This document shows positions 8,445 through 17,738 of a DNA stretch of 48,832 nucleotides, piece after piece. Where the stretch lies: assembly GCF_003264935.1 (NCBI RefSeq), contig NZ_QLOE01000012.1, positions 1-48,832 on the forward strand. The letters are read 5' to 3'. The DNA is from Methanothermobacter tenebrarum. Lineage in GTDB: Archaea; Methanobacteriota; Methanobacteria; Methanobacteriales; DSM-23052. The first letter of the stretch is position 1. Every line of letters begins with the position of its first letter. The position numbers were made by a program, and so were the translations under genes. The notes under the pieces are model-generated. The model was given only the letters and a program-made list of their open reading frames with translations, searched no databases and was not told where the DNA came from.

Positions 8445-8936
8445 TCACCGTATGTGTTTTTTGATGTCTTTTATTGTCTGTTTTGTTTTTTTGATAACTT
8501 TTTGTTTTTCTAGGCCGGCTATTGGGTGTTTTATTTCGACTATTCTGAGCTTTGGTGCTCCGTGTGCTGTGGCTAGTTCTTTTGCGAATTTGCTGAATTT
8601 GTCTGAGCAGATTGTGATAGTTGGGGTTCCTGTTTTTTCGAGGCGTAGGGCGTCTAGTATGAGCCATGTTGTGCAGGATCCGCAGTCTCCAAGTGCTAGT
8701 ATGCAGAGGTCTGATTGTGCGGCTTCTTGTATTTTTTTGTCTGTTGCGGGTGCTCCTGCGGGTTTTGTGGATCTTAAGATTTTTATATTACCTTTTAGGC
8801 TTTTTGGGATTTCTTCGAGTATTATGTCTGCGTTGGGTTTTGTATTGTTGAATAGGGTGATTTTCTCTATTTTCCCTATCCTGTTTATACTGGTTTCTTT
8901 TTTTTCTGTTTCTGCGAGTGGACTTAGGATCATCAT
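8445..8936 (-). CDS. UGSC-family protein, cysteine form (CGSC)
   Basis: 163 residues. The diagnostic part is [20 protein letters not shown] at about 92-111. Members of the UGSC family carry selenocysteine or cysteine as the first residue of (U/C)GSC, a thioredoxin-like redox motif that implies thiol/selenol chemistry on an unknown substrate. This is the all-cysteine version. The surrounding segments ([12 protein letters not shown] at the start, [11 protein letters not shown]-like [12 protein letters not shown] near the end) fit the family pattern of alternating strands and helices. Its start overlaps the end of lysS by 4 bases (ATGA), and the 357-residue partner follows after 6 bases. Function unknown; the family assignment rests on the motif and length. 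Confidence 0.65.
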   Translation of the reverse strand: MMILSPLAETEKKETSINRIGKIEKITLFNNTKPNADIILEEIPKSLKGNIKILRSTKPAGAPATDKKIQEAAQSDLCILALGDCGSCTTWLILDALRLEKTGTPTITICSDKFSKFAKELATAHGAPKLRIVEIKHPIAGLEKQKVIKKTKQTIKDIKKHIR

Positions 8937-10516
8937 TTTTCCAGTTTTAGTCTTTTTATGACGAATTCTTTGTCAAGGGATAGGAGGAATGATGCTGCTC
9001 TTGGGCCCATCTTTTTCCCTATAAGGACTTTGTAGATTGCCTGGAATCCTTCTCTTGGTTTTAGGTTGTGTTTTCTCAGTGTCTTGTAGATTTCGTCGTG
9101 TAGTTCTGTTGCAGTTAACTTTCTTTCTTCTATGATGTCGGCGACTTCGCTGAGGAACATTTTTTGTTCTTTTGATAGTTCTACTGGGGGTAGTTTTTCT
9201 TGGACTTGGAATTTCACCATTTCTGGGGCGTATTTTCCCAGCCAGTTTTTCACGTGTTCTATTCTTTCAATGAGTTGTTCTCTTTGAAAATTCTTCAGAT
9301 CATTTAAGTTTTTATCATCGAATTCTGGGGGTAATTGTGAATTTTTCTTGAGGATTTTATAGATTCTCTGAAGGTTTTCGCCGGCTATCTGATAGGCCAC
9401 TACCATGAACCTATAGGATGGACGTAATGGCAAGTCCTCAAATTCTTGTATCATAGATGTCTTGTAGATCCTCTTCAATTTTTCTTCTTCTTTTTTTGAC
9501 GTGGCTGATTCCATGCCATAGTATATTCTTTCTGTGCGGTCGAATTGGTCCATAAAATCTAGGAATGGCATTTCAGGGTTGAAGTCTTTGTGTTTCATTG
9601 GTTTGCTCCTGAATATGAAATAATTCAAACTTTCTGGAGGTCCTATTTCTAGCCATTGTCCTGGTGTGAAGAATATGCCCTTTGATTTTGACATGGCTTC
9701 TCCTTTGAAGGTTATCCATTCATAGGGTACAGGGTATGGTGGTGGATAATCGAATATTTCCCTGGATATTTCGCTGCTGACATCATAGGATCCTCCGCTC
9801 GCTGCATGATCTTTACCAAAGGGTTCGCAGGTGACATTTAACATTTTCCATCGCGCAGCCCATTCCACCCTCCAAGTAAGTTTACCATTTCCCATTTTGA
9901 TATCTGTTTCACCATTAAATCCGCACTTACATTTATAATAGACAGTATCCCCTTGGAAGTCGTTGGCATAGGTTGTGTTTATTCTACCACATTTATCACA
10001 GATGGGATTATAGGGTAACCAGTCATCTGGGAGCGGATTTTCACGATACTTATTAAATATTCTCCTTATATCATCTGCCCTTTCCAAGGATATCCTAATA
10101 TATTTATTGTATGATCCATCCTTGTACATTTGGGCTCCAGAATATGCTTCAAGTTTTATTTTGAATTTTTTGAGGCTTTCTAAGAATGGTCTTTGGAAGT
10201 GTTCCACGAATCCTTCACAACAGCCTTCGGGGCATGGTATCATGGAATATGGTACTCCAAGATACCTCTCGAAACTTTCAGGTAAGGGGTATGGTACTTT
10301 ACGGAGCGGGTCATGATCATCAGCCACCCATATGGTCTTGGCTTTCATATCATCTTCTAACAGGCTCCTTGTTATGGCATTGGCTATAAAAACGTCACAT
10401 GAATTCCCAATATGTATGGCTCCTGATATGGAGGTTCCACTGGCTATTACATGTTCTTCTATGTCCTTTTTTTTAAGTTCGTCCGCTATTCTTTCAACCC
10501 AGTGCTTCAATGTCAT
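8933..10516 (-). CDS. lysS: Lysyl-tRNA synthetase, class I
   Basis: Charges tRNA-Lys with lysine. This is the class I version found in many archaea and a few bacteria, unrelated to the class II enzyme. The HIGH-like motif reads [11 protein letters not shown] around residues 32-42 and the KMSKS-like motif is MSKSKG near residue 280. A zinc-binding pair of CxxC motifs (CDKCG and CKCG) sits at about 172-200. I place the start at ATG 10516: TTG and GTG codons lie just upstream, but the ATG gives a normal N-terminus, [12 protein letters not shown], and has GGGGG and GGTG before it. About 527 residues, usual for the class. It begins 26 bases after thiC ends and overlaps the CGSC gene by 4 bases. 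Confidence 0.95.
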   Translation of the reverse strand: MTLKHWVERIADELKKKDIEEHVIASGTSISGAIHIGNSCDVFIANAITRSLLEDDMKAKTIWVADDHDPLRKVPYPLPESFERYLGVPYSMIPCPEGCCEGFVEHFQRPFLESLKKFKIKLEAYSGAQMYKDGSYNKYIRISLERADDIRRIFNKYRENPLPDDWLPYNPICDKCGRINTTYANDFQGDTVYYKCKCGFNGETDIKMGNGKLTWRVEWAARWKMLNVTCEPFGKDHAASGGSYDVSSEISREIFDYPPPYPVPYEWITFKGEAMSKSKGIFFTPGQWLEIGPPESLNYFIFRSKPMKHKDFNPEMPFLDFMDQFDRTERIYYGMESATSKKEEEKLKRIYKTSMIQEFEDLPLRPSYRFMVVAYQIAGENLQRIYKILKKNSQLPPEFDDKNLNDLKNFQREQLIERIEHVKNWLGKYAPEMVKFQVQEKLPPVELSKEQKMFLSEVADIIEERKLTATELHDEIYKTLRKHNLKPREGFQAIYKVLIGKKMGPRAASFLLSLDKEFVIKRLKLEK

Positions 10517-10542
10517 CACCAAAACCCCCTAAAGTTGGAGGT

Positions 10543-11844
10543 TTAGTCTGTGAAGATATCTTCTTGTGCACTTTCAAGCCATTCGTTCACTATCTTCACT
10601 GCACAATACTCTCCACACATTGTACAAGTGTCAGGATCTTCTGGTGGTCTTTCTTCTCTTATTCTCCTGGCGTCTGCAGGACACATTGCAACATCAAATT
10701 GTGCTTCCCAGTCCAACTTTTTACGTGCATTGGCCATTATAAGGTCCTTTTCACCATTGTGTATTCCTTTGGACATGTCACCTACGTATGCTCCTATCCT
10801 TGTGGCTATAACACCCTCTTTAACATCTTCTGGGAATGGTAGTGCAAGGTGTTCTGCTGGTGTGACATAACAGATGAAATCTGCGCCAGCGGCCGCGGAT
10901 GCTGCGGCTCCTATCGCGGCTACAATATGATCATAACCGGCTGCTATGTCGGTGACAATAGGTCCTAACATGTAGAATGGGGCTCCTTTGCATAACTTTT
11001 TTTGTAATATAACATTTGCTTTTATTTCATCTAATGGTATGTGCCCCGGACCTTCTACCATGGCCTGGACTCCAGCTTCCCTGCTCTTGTCGATTAATTC
11101 TCCGAGTATTATGAGTTCTTGGACTTGCGCGCGGTCTGTTGCGTCTGCGATCGCCCCTGCGCGCATACCATTTGCGAGTGATAATACGAAGTCATATTCT
11201 TTCGCTATTTCTAGGATGTAGTCGAAGTCTTTGTAGAGTGGGTTTTCTGTTTCATTTTCAACTATCCAAGCTGAAATGAATGCCCCGCCTCTGCTCACGA
11301 GGCCTCCTTCGCGGCCTTGTCTTTTTAATCTTTTGAGGGTTTCCATGTTTATGCTGCAGTGTATGGCCATGAAGTCTATGCCATCTTTTGCTTGTTTTTC
11401 TATGGTTTTGAACATTATGTCTTCGTCCATGTAGATTGCGGCGCCTTTTTTCCTTATGGTTTCTATGGCCGCCTGGTATACTGGTACGCTGCCTACTGGT
11501 ATCTGGGAGATTTCTAGGATTCTTTTTCTGATTTTGTCTAGGTCGCCTCCGACTGAGAGTTCCATGAGTGTGTCTGCTTTGTTTTCGATTGCGATTTTTG
11601 CTTTTTCTTCCTCCATTTTGAGGTCTACTATGTCTGTAGAGGTTCCTATTGTGGCGTTTACTTTTGTTCTGAGCCCTTCACCTATACCAACGGGTTTCAC
11701 TTCCCTGTTAATGTTGTTTGGGATGATTATCCTACCATTGGCCACGCCCCTTCTTATAAAATCTTCTGGGACATTTTCTTCTTTGGCGATGGCTTTCATT
11801 TCTTCTGTTATGATACCTTTTTTGGCTTCGTCCATTTGTGTCAT
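10543..11844 (-). CDS. thiC: Phosphomethylpyrimidine synthase (thiamine pyrimidine)
   Basis: Converts aminoimidazole ribotide to hydroxymethylpyrimidine phosphate by radical SAM chemistry, supplying the pyrimidine of thiamine. The 433 residues are typical of the shorter archaeal ThiC. Landmarks include [31 protein letters not shown] and [16 protein letters not shown], with the cluster-binding tail [15 protein letters not shown] at the C-terminus. The cysteine spacing read from the DNA is C-x2-C-x3-C, one residue shorter than the C-x2-C-x4-C of bacterial ThiC. Start ATG 11844 follows GGGTGA. The PfkB-type kinase ends 7 bases upstream and lysS begins 26 bases downstream, all on one strand. I saw no THI-box riboswitch in the short gap before it. 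Confidence 0.92.
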   Translation of the reverse strand: MTQMDEAKKGIITEEMKAIAKEENVPEDFIRRGVANGRIIIPNNINREVKPVGIGEGLRTKVNATIGTSTDIVDLKMEEEKAKIAIENKADTLMELSVGGDLDKIRKRILEISQIPVGSVPVYQAAIETIRKKGAAIYMDEDIMFKTIEKQAKDGIDFMAIHCSINMETLKRLKRQGREGGLVSRGGAFISAWIVENETENPLYKDFDYILEIAKEYDFVLSLANGMRAGAIADATDRAQVQELIILGELIDKSREAGVQAMVEGPGHIPLDEIKANVILQKKLCKGAPFYMLGPIVTDIAAGYDHIVAAIGAAASAAAGADFICYVTPAEHLALPFPEDVKEGVIATRIGAYVGDMSKGIHNGEKDLIMANARKKLDWEAQFDVAMCPADARRIREERPPEDPDTCTMCGEYCAVKIVNEWLESAQEDIFTD

Positions 11845-11851
11845 GGGATCT

Positions 11852-12784
11852 TCACCCTTTGAGTTTTAGTTTTTCATTCCAGTAATTTTCGTACCGGTTT
11901 TTCACCATTTTGTAGTTTGGTATGTTGGTTTGTGTGCCTTCGGCTTCCACTATGAATGATGCTACTGTGGATGCGAATTTTCCACACGTTTCGAGGTCAG
12001 CCCCTTCAAGGTAGGCTCGTAGGAAGCCTGCACGGTATGAGTCCCCAGCGCCGGTGGGGTCGATTGCTCTGCGTACTATAGCTCCTATTTCTATTTTTTC
12101 CTCTGCGTATATTATGCTGCCTTGTTTTCCATAGGTTTTCACTATTATATGTGGGCCGATTTCTTGTAGTTTTTTTATGTTCATTGAGAGTTTCTTTTGG
12201 ATTCTGTCTATTTCGAAATGGTTGCCGAATAGTATGTCTGTTAGTCTTATTACCTTTTCTAGTTGTTTTTTTGTGTAAAGGTGGAGGTCTTGTCCCGGGT
12301 CGAATGATATGATTTTGTCTTCTTTTCGTGCGATTTCTCCGCATTTGCCATTGAATGATGGGTCGCCTGTGGCTAGGTGGACTGCGCGGGCTTCTTGTAT
12401 TGTCTTGTATGGTGCTTCAGTGTTTTTGAAGTTTTTGGCCGCTCCCCAGTAAAAGTAGCTTATCTGGTCTTTTTTGGAGTTTGTCATTATGAATGCTGTG
12501 GGCGTGCTCTCGTCTTCTATGATGATCATGGAATCTGTGTTTATTTTGAATTTTTTGAGTTTTTCATGGTATTCTGATCCTATGAAGTCTCCTCCTACTG
12601 CTGATACTAGCGAGGTTTTGAGGTTGAGGGATGATGCGGTTAGTGCAACGTTTGCAGCGGCGCCGCCGTGCATTTTTTTCATCCTTTTTATGGTTACTGA
12701 AGAGTTGGGTGGTGGGAATTCGTCTATTTGGATTATATAATCGATAGCTGTGTGTCCTATTGCTAGTAGGTCTATTTCGTTCAA
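11852..12784 (-). CDS. PfkB-family sugar or nucleoside kinase
   Basis: Ribokinase-fold kinase of 310 residues. The substrate-side motif HGGAAANVA is at about 39-47, and the PfkB signature [13 protein letters not shown] is at about 241-253, its second Asp being the catalytic base. The closest described relatives in methanogens include a broad-specificity nucleoside kinase (MJ0406 type), but ribokinase, adenosine or hydroxymethylpyrimidine kinase activity would look similar at this level. It starts with TTG at 12784, preceded by AAGGTGAT with 6 bases between, and is the first gene of the operon leading to thiC (7-base gap). That position hints at a role in nucleoside or thiamine-pyrimidine metabolism; this is inference. 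Confidence 0.75.
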   Translation of the reverse strand: MNEIDLLAIGHTAIDYIIQIDEFPPPNSSVTIKRMKKMHGGAAANVALTASSLNLKTSLVSAVGGDFIGSEYHEKLKKFKINTDSMIIIEDESTPTAFIMTNSKKDQISYFYWGAAKNFKNTEAPYKTIQEARAVHLATGDPSFNGKCGEIARKEDKIISFDPGQDLHLYTKKQLEKVIRLTDILFGNHFEIDRIQKKLSMNIKKLQEIGPHIIVKTYGKQGSIIYAEEKIEIGAIVRRAIDPTGAGDSYRAGFLRAYLEGADLETCGKFASTVASFIVEAEGTQTNIPNYKMVKNRYENYWNEKLKLKG

Positions 12785-12892
12785 AGGGAATCACCTTGCA
12801 AAATGATTGGGGGGAAAATAGAATATCATCTTAGATGGTATGGGTATTTAGTTACTGGTTAATATTAAACTTTCACTTTTTTTGGGCGTTTT

Positions 12893-13744
12893 TTATTTGA
12901 TTCTTTCGAATCCTTCTTTTTGGATTGTAGATTGTCCTTTGTTGGATATGAAGTCTATGAAGTCGTTTATGCGTTCGTTGAATGGTATTATGCTTATCAC
13001 GTGTCTTGTCTCATTCTTTAGTATGTCGTTTCCTGGGAATTTGCTCGCGTTAAGGAAGGTGTAAAGTTTTGGGTTATTTTGCACTATCTCGAATGCTTGG
13101 AATGGTGATTTAACCTTTTTTGCGATCTTAAACTTTATGCCTTTTTCTCTTAATATTCTCCATGCTAGTCTTTGTGAGGAGTTTTCCACGGCGACGAACC
13201 TTGCATTGTTAAGTTCGTTGATCTTTTGGATTTTGTCTCCTGGTATGAGTGCTAGGTGGTCGTAGGCGATTGGTATGAAGTCTAGGTTGTTCCTGAATGC
13301 TATAAGTGGATCATCTAATGCTATTAGGTCCAATCTGCATTTTTTTGAAAGGTGGTATGCTTCATCGTCGCTACAAGTGTATAGTGCCGCTTCTAATTTA
13401 TAAGCTTCTATTAATGCCATCATAAGCTGGGAGGATATGTAACCGGCTGCTATTAGGATCCTTTCACTCTCTTCTAGGAGGTTCTTGTATTCATGGTATT
13501 TTTTAAGGATTTTAGCCCCTTCTGGTGTGAGTTCAGAACCACTTTTACTACTTTTAACTAACTTGAATCCTAGTTTATCCTCGAATTTTAGTATGCGCCT
13601 ATTAAATACTTGGACTGTTATACCAACCTTATCGGCGGCTTTTCTCTGGGAACACGTCCTTGAGACCCATTCTAACATTTCAAGTAATTTGTAATCTAAT
13701 TCAACACCATCTATGGAGATACCAATAATTGGTTTTTCTTTCAT
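12893..13744 (-). CDS. ModE/LysR-type transcriptional regulator with ligand-binding domain
   Basis: 283 residues. A winged helix-turn-helix of the LysR/ModE type occupies about 18-82 (TCSQRKAADKVGITVQVFNRR and GSELTPEGAKIL, the latter being the wing typical of ModE). The rest, about 95-275, resembles a periplasmic-binding-protein-like effector domain. Such proteins sense small anions or metabolites such as molybdate or tungstate, but the ligand cannot be read here. It is divergent from the phosphohexuloisomerase gene across 95 bases that contain TATA-like sites for both, so control of that neighbour or of itself is plausible. Given the molybdopterin genes elsewhere in the window, an oxyanion ligand is worth testing. 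Confidence 0.7.
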   Translation of the reverse strand: MKEKPIIGISIDGVELDYKLLEMLEWVSRTCSQRKAADKVGITVQVFNRRILKFEDKLGFKLVKSSKSGSELTPEGAKILKKYHEYKNLLEESERILIAAGYISSQLMMALIEAYKLEAALYTCSDDEAYHLSKKCRLDLIALDDPLIAFRNNLDFIPIAYDHLALIPGDKIQKINELNNARFVAVENSSQRLAWRILREKGIKFKIAKKVKSPFQAFEIVQNNPKLYTFLNASKFPGNDILKNETRHVISIIPFNERINDFIDFISNKGQSTIQKEGFERIK

Positions 13745-13839
13745 GCCAATCAGCGGGGACTATAAAATTTTTTATAATGGATTTAAGACAAATCTTATAA
13801 ATGTAGTTAAAGTAGTTTATCCTATAAAAAGGGGGTAAG

Positions 13840-14433
13840 GTGCGAAGGTTGATAATAAAAGAAGCTATCAAGTTAATCATAAAAAACATCCAAGAAGTTT
13901 TAGAGAGCATAGATGAAAAAGCCATAGAAAGATTGATTGAAACCTTAACATCCTCTAAGAGAATATTCGTGATCGGATTGGGACGTTCAGGGCTTGTAGC
14001 AAAGGCTTTTGCAATGAGACTAATGCACTTGGGCATGAACGTATTCGTAGTTGGGGAGACCATAACCCCAGCCATAAAAGAGGATGATTGTCTGATAGCA
14101 ATCTCAGGATCTGGGGAGACAAGTTACATTATAAAAGCTGCTAACATAGCCAAGGACAGAGGTTCAAAGGTAGTTGCCATAACATCATACCCGAAATCAT
14201 CCCTTTCAAAAATCGCAGATCTTACAGTGACTGTAAAAGGGAAAACTAAAATAGATGGTGAACAAAATTATATAAAAAGACAAATGAAGGGCGAACACCA
14301 CTCAAAAGCACCCCTAGGGACACTATTCGAAGTATCTGCTCTAGTATTCCTAGACGGGCTAATAGCAGAGCTAATGGAAAAACTAAATAAAAAAGAAGAA
14401 GATATGAAAAAAATGCATGACGTTTTCGAATGA
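13840..14433 (+). CDS. hxlB: 6-phospho-3-hexuloisomerase (SIS domain)
   Basis: Interconverts 3-hexulose-6-phosphate and fructose-6-phosphate. Together with hexulose-phosphate synthase it makes ribulose-5-phosphate in archaea that lack the pentose phosphate pathway. A single SIS fold covers most of the 197 residues, with [20 protein letters not shown] near residues 45-64, ISGSGET near 88-94 and the GTLFEVSAL segment near 160, all shared with the crystallised M. jannaschii PHI. It starts at GTG 13840 after GGGGGT, or possibly at the TTG nine bases later. A TATA-like CTTATAAATG near 13794 fits as promoter. The synthase partner is not in the window. Confidence 0.82.
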   Translation: MRRLIIKEAIKLIIKNIQEVLESIDEKAIERLIETLTSSKRIFVIGLGRSGLVAKAFAMRLMHLGMNVFVVGETITPAIKEDDCLIAISGSGETSYIIKAANIAKDRGSKVVAITSYPKSSLSKIADLTVTVKGKTKIDGEQNYIKRQMKGEHHSKAPLGTLFEVSALVFLDGLIAELMEKLNKKEEDMKKMHDVFE

Positions 14434-14493
14434 AATTAACCCATTTCATAGTACAATTGTAGCCCGGCCACCCCCCACTCTTGACCTAAAAAT

Positions 14494-15240
14494 TTATATT
14501 TTTATTCTCTCAGGGTGGGTGTAAATATTAAACCTCCTATCCCTCACAAAACCTATCATGGTAAGACCAGCATCCACAGCAACCTTGTAACCAGAATATG
14601 TTGGAGCGGCATTTGAAGCTATGATGGGTATACCCACCCTTGCAACTTTTATGAGCATGTCAGCTGGCATGCGACCACTATAAACTATAAAAGTCTCTGC
14701 AAAATCAACCATATCAAGGGCACCCGCCCCTATTATCTTATCCACCGCAACATGACGGCTAACATCCTCTGCAAGTATGAACCTATCCCCGCCTACAAGA
14801 GCGGCCACATGGGCCCCTCCAGTCATCTTCCATAACCTCGCCCCTTTTACCAGCCTATCAAAAGCCTCAAAAAGTTCATCCTTCGTTATGCTAAATGTGG
14901 AATCGACTGCTTCCACAGATTCTATCTTATATCTCCACCCGCCCAGACTATCTGATCCTATAACAGATTCCTTGGCCATGCTATCCTTTAGGTTTATTTC
15001 CACGTTTATGGTTTCCCCATTTATATCTAAAAGTTTTATATCAGATACTGTGTCGATTAAACCTTCACCTAAAAGGTATCCTATTGTGAACTCTTTCAAA
15101 TTATTGGGGGTAACATAGAAACGCCTGGAGAGCATCTCATTTATTATAAGGTGAATTTCTGAATCTTTAACGACTCGTTCTTTGACCTTAGCAATTTTTC
15201 CATCAACCTTAAAAGCAATGACATCCTTATATAATCTCAT
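14494..15240 (-). CDS. fdhD: FdhD-like formate dehydrogenase accessory protein lacking the CxxC motif
   Basis: FdhD passes sulfur from a cysteine desulfurase to the molybdenum or tungsten cofactor of formate dehydrogenase. The 248 residues match the family: FTIGYLLGEGLI near 50, MTGGAHVAA near 140, and EDVSRHVAVDKIIGAG near 158. However, the segment where E. coli FdhD has its sulfur-carrying CxxC reads IGSDSLGGW here, and the whole protein has no cysteine. The sulfurtransferase mechanism known for E. coli therefore cannot operate in the same way. It is divergent from the NuoE-like gene across 88 bases. On the minus strand the leader TATCCT...AGGATA (15245-15263) can form a short hairpin around the ribosome site GGAGAGGAT. 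Confidence 0.82.
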   Translation of the reverse strand: MRLYKDVIAFKVDGKIAKVKERVVKDSEIHLIINEMLSRRFYVTPNNLKEFTIGYLLGEGLIDTVSDIKLLDINGETINVEINLKDSMAKESVIGSDSLGGWRYKIESVEAVDSTFSITKDELFEAFDRLVKGARLWKMTGGAHVAALVGGDRFILAEDVSRHVAVDKIIGAGALDMVDFAETFIVYSGRMPADMLIKVARVGIPIIASNAAPTYSGYKVAVDAGLTMIGFVRDRRFNIYTHPERIKI

Positions 15241-15328
15241 ATAATATCCTCTCCTTTAGGATAATATTGGCAGATGGGGAATAAATCTTTGATGTGATGT
15301 TGATTTTCGCCAGTAGAGGAGGTCGTTA

Positions 15329-15775
15329 ATGCAAAAATTGAGGGAAATATTAGAATCCTATCAAGGTAAAAGGGAAGATATTATACCAATACTCCAGGAT
15401 ATCCAAGGAAAGTATGGATATTTGCCAGAGAATGCTTTAAGGGAGCTTTCGAAGTTTACGGGGGTTAGTGAGAGTCAAATTTATGGTATTGCAACATTCT
15501 ATGCTCAATTTAGGTTCACGCCAAAAGGTAAGAAACATGTAATGGTTTGCACGGGCACGGCATGCCATGTAAAAGGCTCTGATCAGATAATAGACGCTAT
15601 TCAAAGGCACCTCAAAATAAAAGAGGGGGACACCACCCCAGACAATGAATACTCCCTAGAAGCTGTAGGTTGCATCGGCTGCTGCTCACTCGCACCATGT
15701 GCCATGATAAACGAAAAGGTAATATCAAGGATAAAACCGAGACAAATAAAAAGACTACTCCCACAAAAGTCATAG
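15329..15775 (+). CDS. NuoE/HndA-like [2Fe-2S] subunit
   Basis: Thioredoxin-like ferredoxin subunit that accompanies the NuoF-like flavoprotein in NAD(P)-dependent formate dehydrogenases, hydrogenases and complex I. All 148 residues fit the family. The four cluster ligands are Cys74 and Cys79 (CTGTAC), and Cys115 and Cys119 (GCIGCC). The helical N-terminus with LQDIQGKYGYLP is also typical. The ATG at 15329 is preceded by GAGGAGGT, a strong site. The NuoF-like gene begins 9 bases later. Divergent from fdhD. Confidence 0.88.
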   Translation: MQKLREILESYQGKREDIIPILQDIQGKYGYLPENALRELSKFTGVSESQIYGIATFYAQFRFTPKGKKHVMVCTGTACHVKGSDQIIDAIQRHLKIKEGDTTPDNEYSLEAVGCIGCCSLAPCAMINEKVISRIKPRQIKRLLPQKS

Positions 15776-15784
15776 AGTGTCAAC

Positions 15785-17632
15785 ATGAACTTCGAAAAAC
15801 TCGTCCAGAAAGCAAAAAAAGAATACTACTCCATCTTCCGAGGAGAACCACCAGCCATCCTCATAGGCTCGGCCACTTGTGGCATATCAGCCGGATCAAA
15901 TGAAATAAAAAAAGTAATAGAAGATGAAATAACCAGAGAGAACATCGAAGCGAGGATAATACCAGTTGGGTGCATAGGATCATGTTATGCAGAACCTCTC
16001 ATAGGAATATTCAAAGATAACAAGGAAGGAATATTCTACGGTCCAGTAAACAAAAAAATAGTTAAAGAGATCATCAAAAAGAACATCATAGAAGATGAAG
16101 TGGCCGAAGAGAATATTCTAGGCACAATACAAGTAAAAGAAACAGGGAATACAGGTAGTTTTTTCGAATCTGATTTTATGAGGTTACAATCCCGTCAAAT
16201 ACTCAGGAGATGTGGTCTGATAAACCCTGAAGATATAAACCATTATCTTGCAACAGGAGGCTACACAGGCCTATTGAAGGCTCTTGAAATGGGAGCTGAT
16301 GAAATCATAGACACTATTAAAAGATCGGGTCTGCGTGGAAGGGGTGGAGCAGGATTCCCCACATGGCTGAAATGGGATTTATGCAGACAATCAAATTCTA
16401 AAGAAAAGTATATTATATGTAATGCGGATGAAGGAGATCCAGGCGCATTCATGAATCGTTCACTTCTTGAAGGAGATCCACACTCTGTAATTGAAGGAAT
16501 ACTGATAGGAGCCCATACAATCAAGGCCAAAAAAGCATACATTTATTGTAGAGCAGAATATCCAGCCGCATTGGAGAAATTGGAGAAGGCCATAAAAGAT
16601 TTGGATAAAATAGGCCTCCTAGATATTGAGATCGTGATAAAAAGGGGTGCGGGCGCCTTCGTATGTGGCGAGGAGACCGCGCTCATTGCATCAATTGAAG
16701 GCCGAAGAGGCATGCCACGAACAAGGCCACCATTCCCAACCACAAAAGGCCTATGGGGCAAGCCCACTGTAATAAATAATGTGGAAACATTCGCAGCAGT
16801 ATCCTTAATATTCCAGGAAGGAGTTGAACAGTTCAGTTCAATAGGTACTGGATCAAGTAAAGGCACTAAAACATTTTCACTCGTGGGAGATGTTAAAAGA
16901 ACAGGCCTTATAGAAGTACCCCTTGGCACAACCCTTAAAAGGGTCATATTTGATATAGGGGGTGGTATAAAAAATGGGGGAAATTTAAAGGCTGTTCAGA
17001 TAGGGGGGCCATCAGGGGGTTGTCTTCCAGCTTCAATGATGGACACTGAAATTGATTATGATTCACTCACTTCTGCAGGGGCTATCATGGGATCAGGGGG
17101 CCTTGTAGTTTTATCAGATGATTCTTGCATGGTGGAAATTGCACGTTATTTTCTTGAATTTACACAAAGGGAATCATGCGGTAAATGTGTACCTTGTCGT
17201 TTGGGGACCCAGCAAATGCTATTAATCCTTAATGATATAGTCCAGGGGAATGGAAGTCCAGAGGACATTGAGACGCTCCATGAAGTTGCAGAGGCTGTTA
17301 AAGCGGCTTCACTTTGCGGGCTCGGCCAGACAGCGCCGAATCCTGTTCTCACCACCCTTAAATATTTCAGGGAAGAATATGTTGAACATGTTATGAATGG
17401 GAGGTGTCCAGCAGCATATTGTAGGGAGTTGATGCATTACTTCATTGACGAAAAACTGTGCACAGGATGCATGGTATGTTCAAAGGTTTGTCCAGCTGAT
17501 GCTATTGTGGGCTTAGAAGATGAAGTACATTTTATAGATCAGGAGAAGTGTCTGAAATGTGGTTCTTGTATGGATGTTTGTAAAGAAGGTGCGATATTAA
17601 AGGTGCCCGGTCCTGGGAAGAGCATAGAATAA
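15785..17632 (+). CDS. NuoF/HndC-like NAD(P)-binding flavoprotein subunit with C-terminal 2[4Fe-4S] domain
   Basis: Transfers electrons between NAD(P)H, FMN and iron-sulfur clusters in soluble diaphorase modules. Domains in order over 615 residues: an N-terminal thioredoxin-like region (about 15-100, with TCG and GCIGSC); the FMN/NADH core with GLRGRGGAGFPTWLKW near 180-195 and CNADEGDPGAFMNR near 212; an SLBB ubiquitin-like part near 380; the [4Fe-4S] region ESCGKCVPCRLGT near 462 with a later SLCGLG; and two ferredoxin motifs, CTGCMVCSKVC near 558 and CLKCGSCMDVC near 590. This order is that of HndC/HydB and NAD-linked formate dehydrogenase subunits. No hydrogenase or NuoG gene follows. The likely catalytic partner is the protein at 43114-45768, inferred because it has a NuoG-like N-terminus and because fdhD is adjacent here. 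Confidence 0.88.
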   Translation: MNFEKLVQKAKKEYYSIFRGEPPAILIGSATCGISAGSNEIKKVIEDEITRENIEARIIPVGCIGSCYAEPLIGIFKDNKEGIFYGPVNKKIVKEIIKKNIIEDEVAEENILGTIQVKETGNTGSFFESDFMRLQSRQILRRCGLINPEDINHYLATGGYTGLLKALEMGADEIIDTIKRSGLRGRGGAGFPTWLKWDLCRQSNSKEKYIICNADEGDPGAFMNRSLLEGDPHSVIEGILIGAHTIKAKKAYIYCRAEYPAALEKLEKAIKDLDKIGLLDIEIVIKRGAGAFVCGEETALIASIEGRRGMPRTRPPFPTTKGLWGKPTVINNVETFAAVSLIFQEGVEQFSSIGTGSSKGTKTFSLVGDVKRTGLIEVPLGTTLKRVIFDIGGGIKNGGNLKAVQIGGPSGGCLPASMMDTEIDYDSLTSAGAIMGSGGLVVLSDDSCMVEIARYFLEFTQRESCGKCVPCRLGTQQMLLILNDIVQGNGSPEDIETLHEVAEAVKAASLCGLGQTAPNPVLTTLKYFREEYVEHVMNGRCPAAYCRELMHYFIDEKLCTGCMVCSKVCPADAIVGLEDEVHFIDQEKCLKCGSCMDVCKEGAILKVPGPGKSIE

Positions 17633-17738
17633 ACTTATATACCATTTTGTTATTAATTATTATTATAATAGTTTTCACACGCTCTTTCACCAATTTTATT
17701 AGGTTTATGATAATGTATTATAATATTGAGGGACAGCG

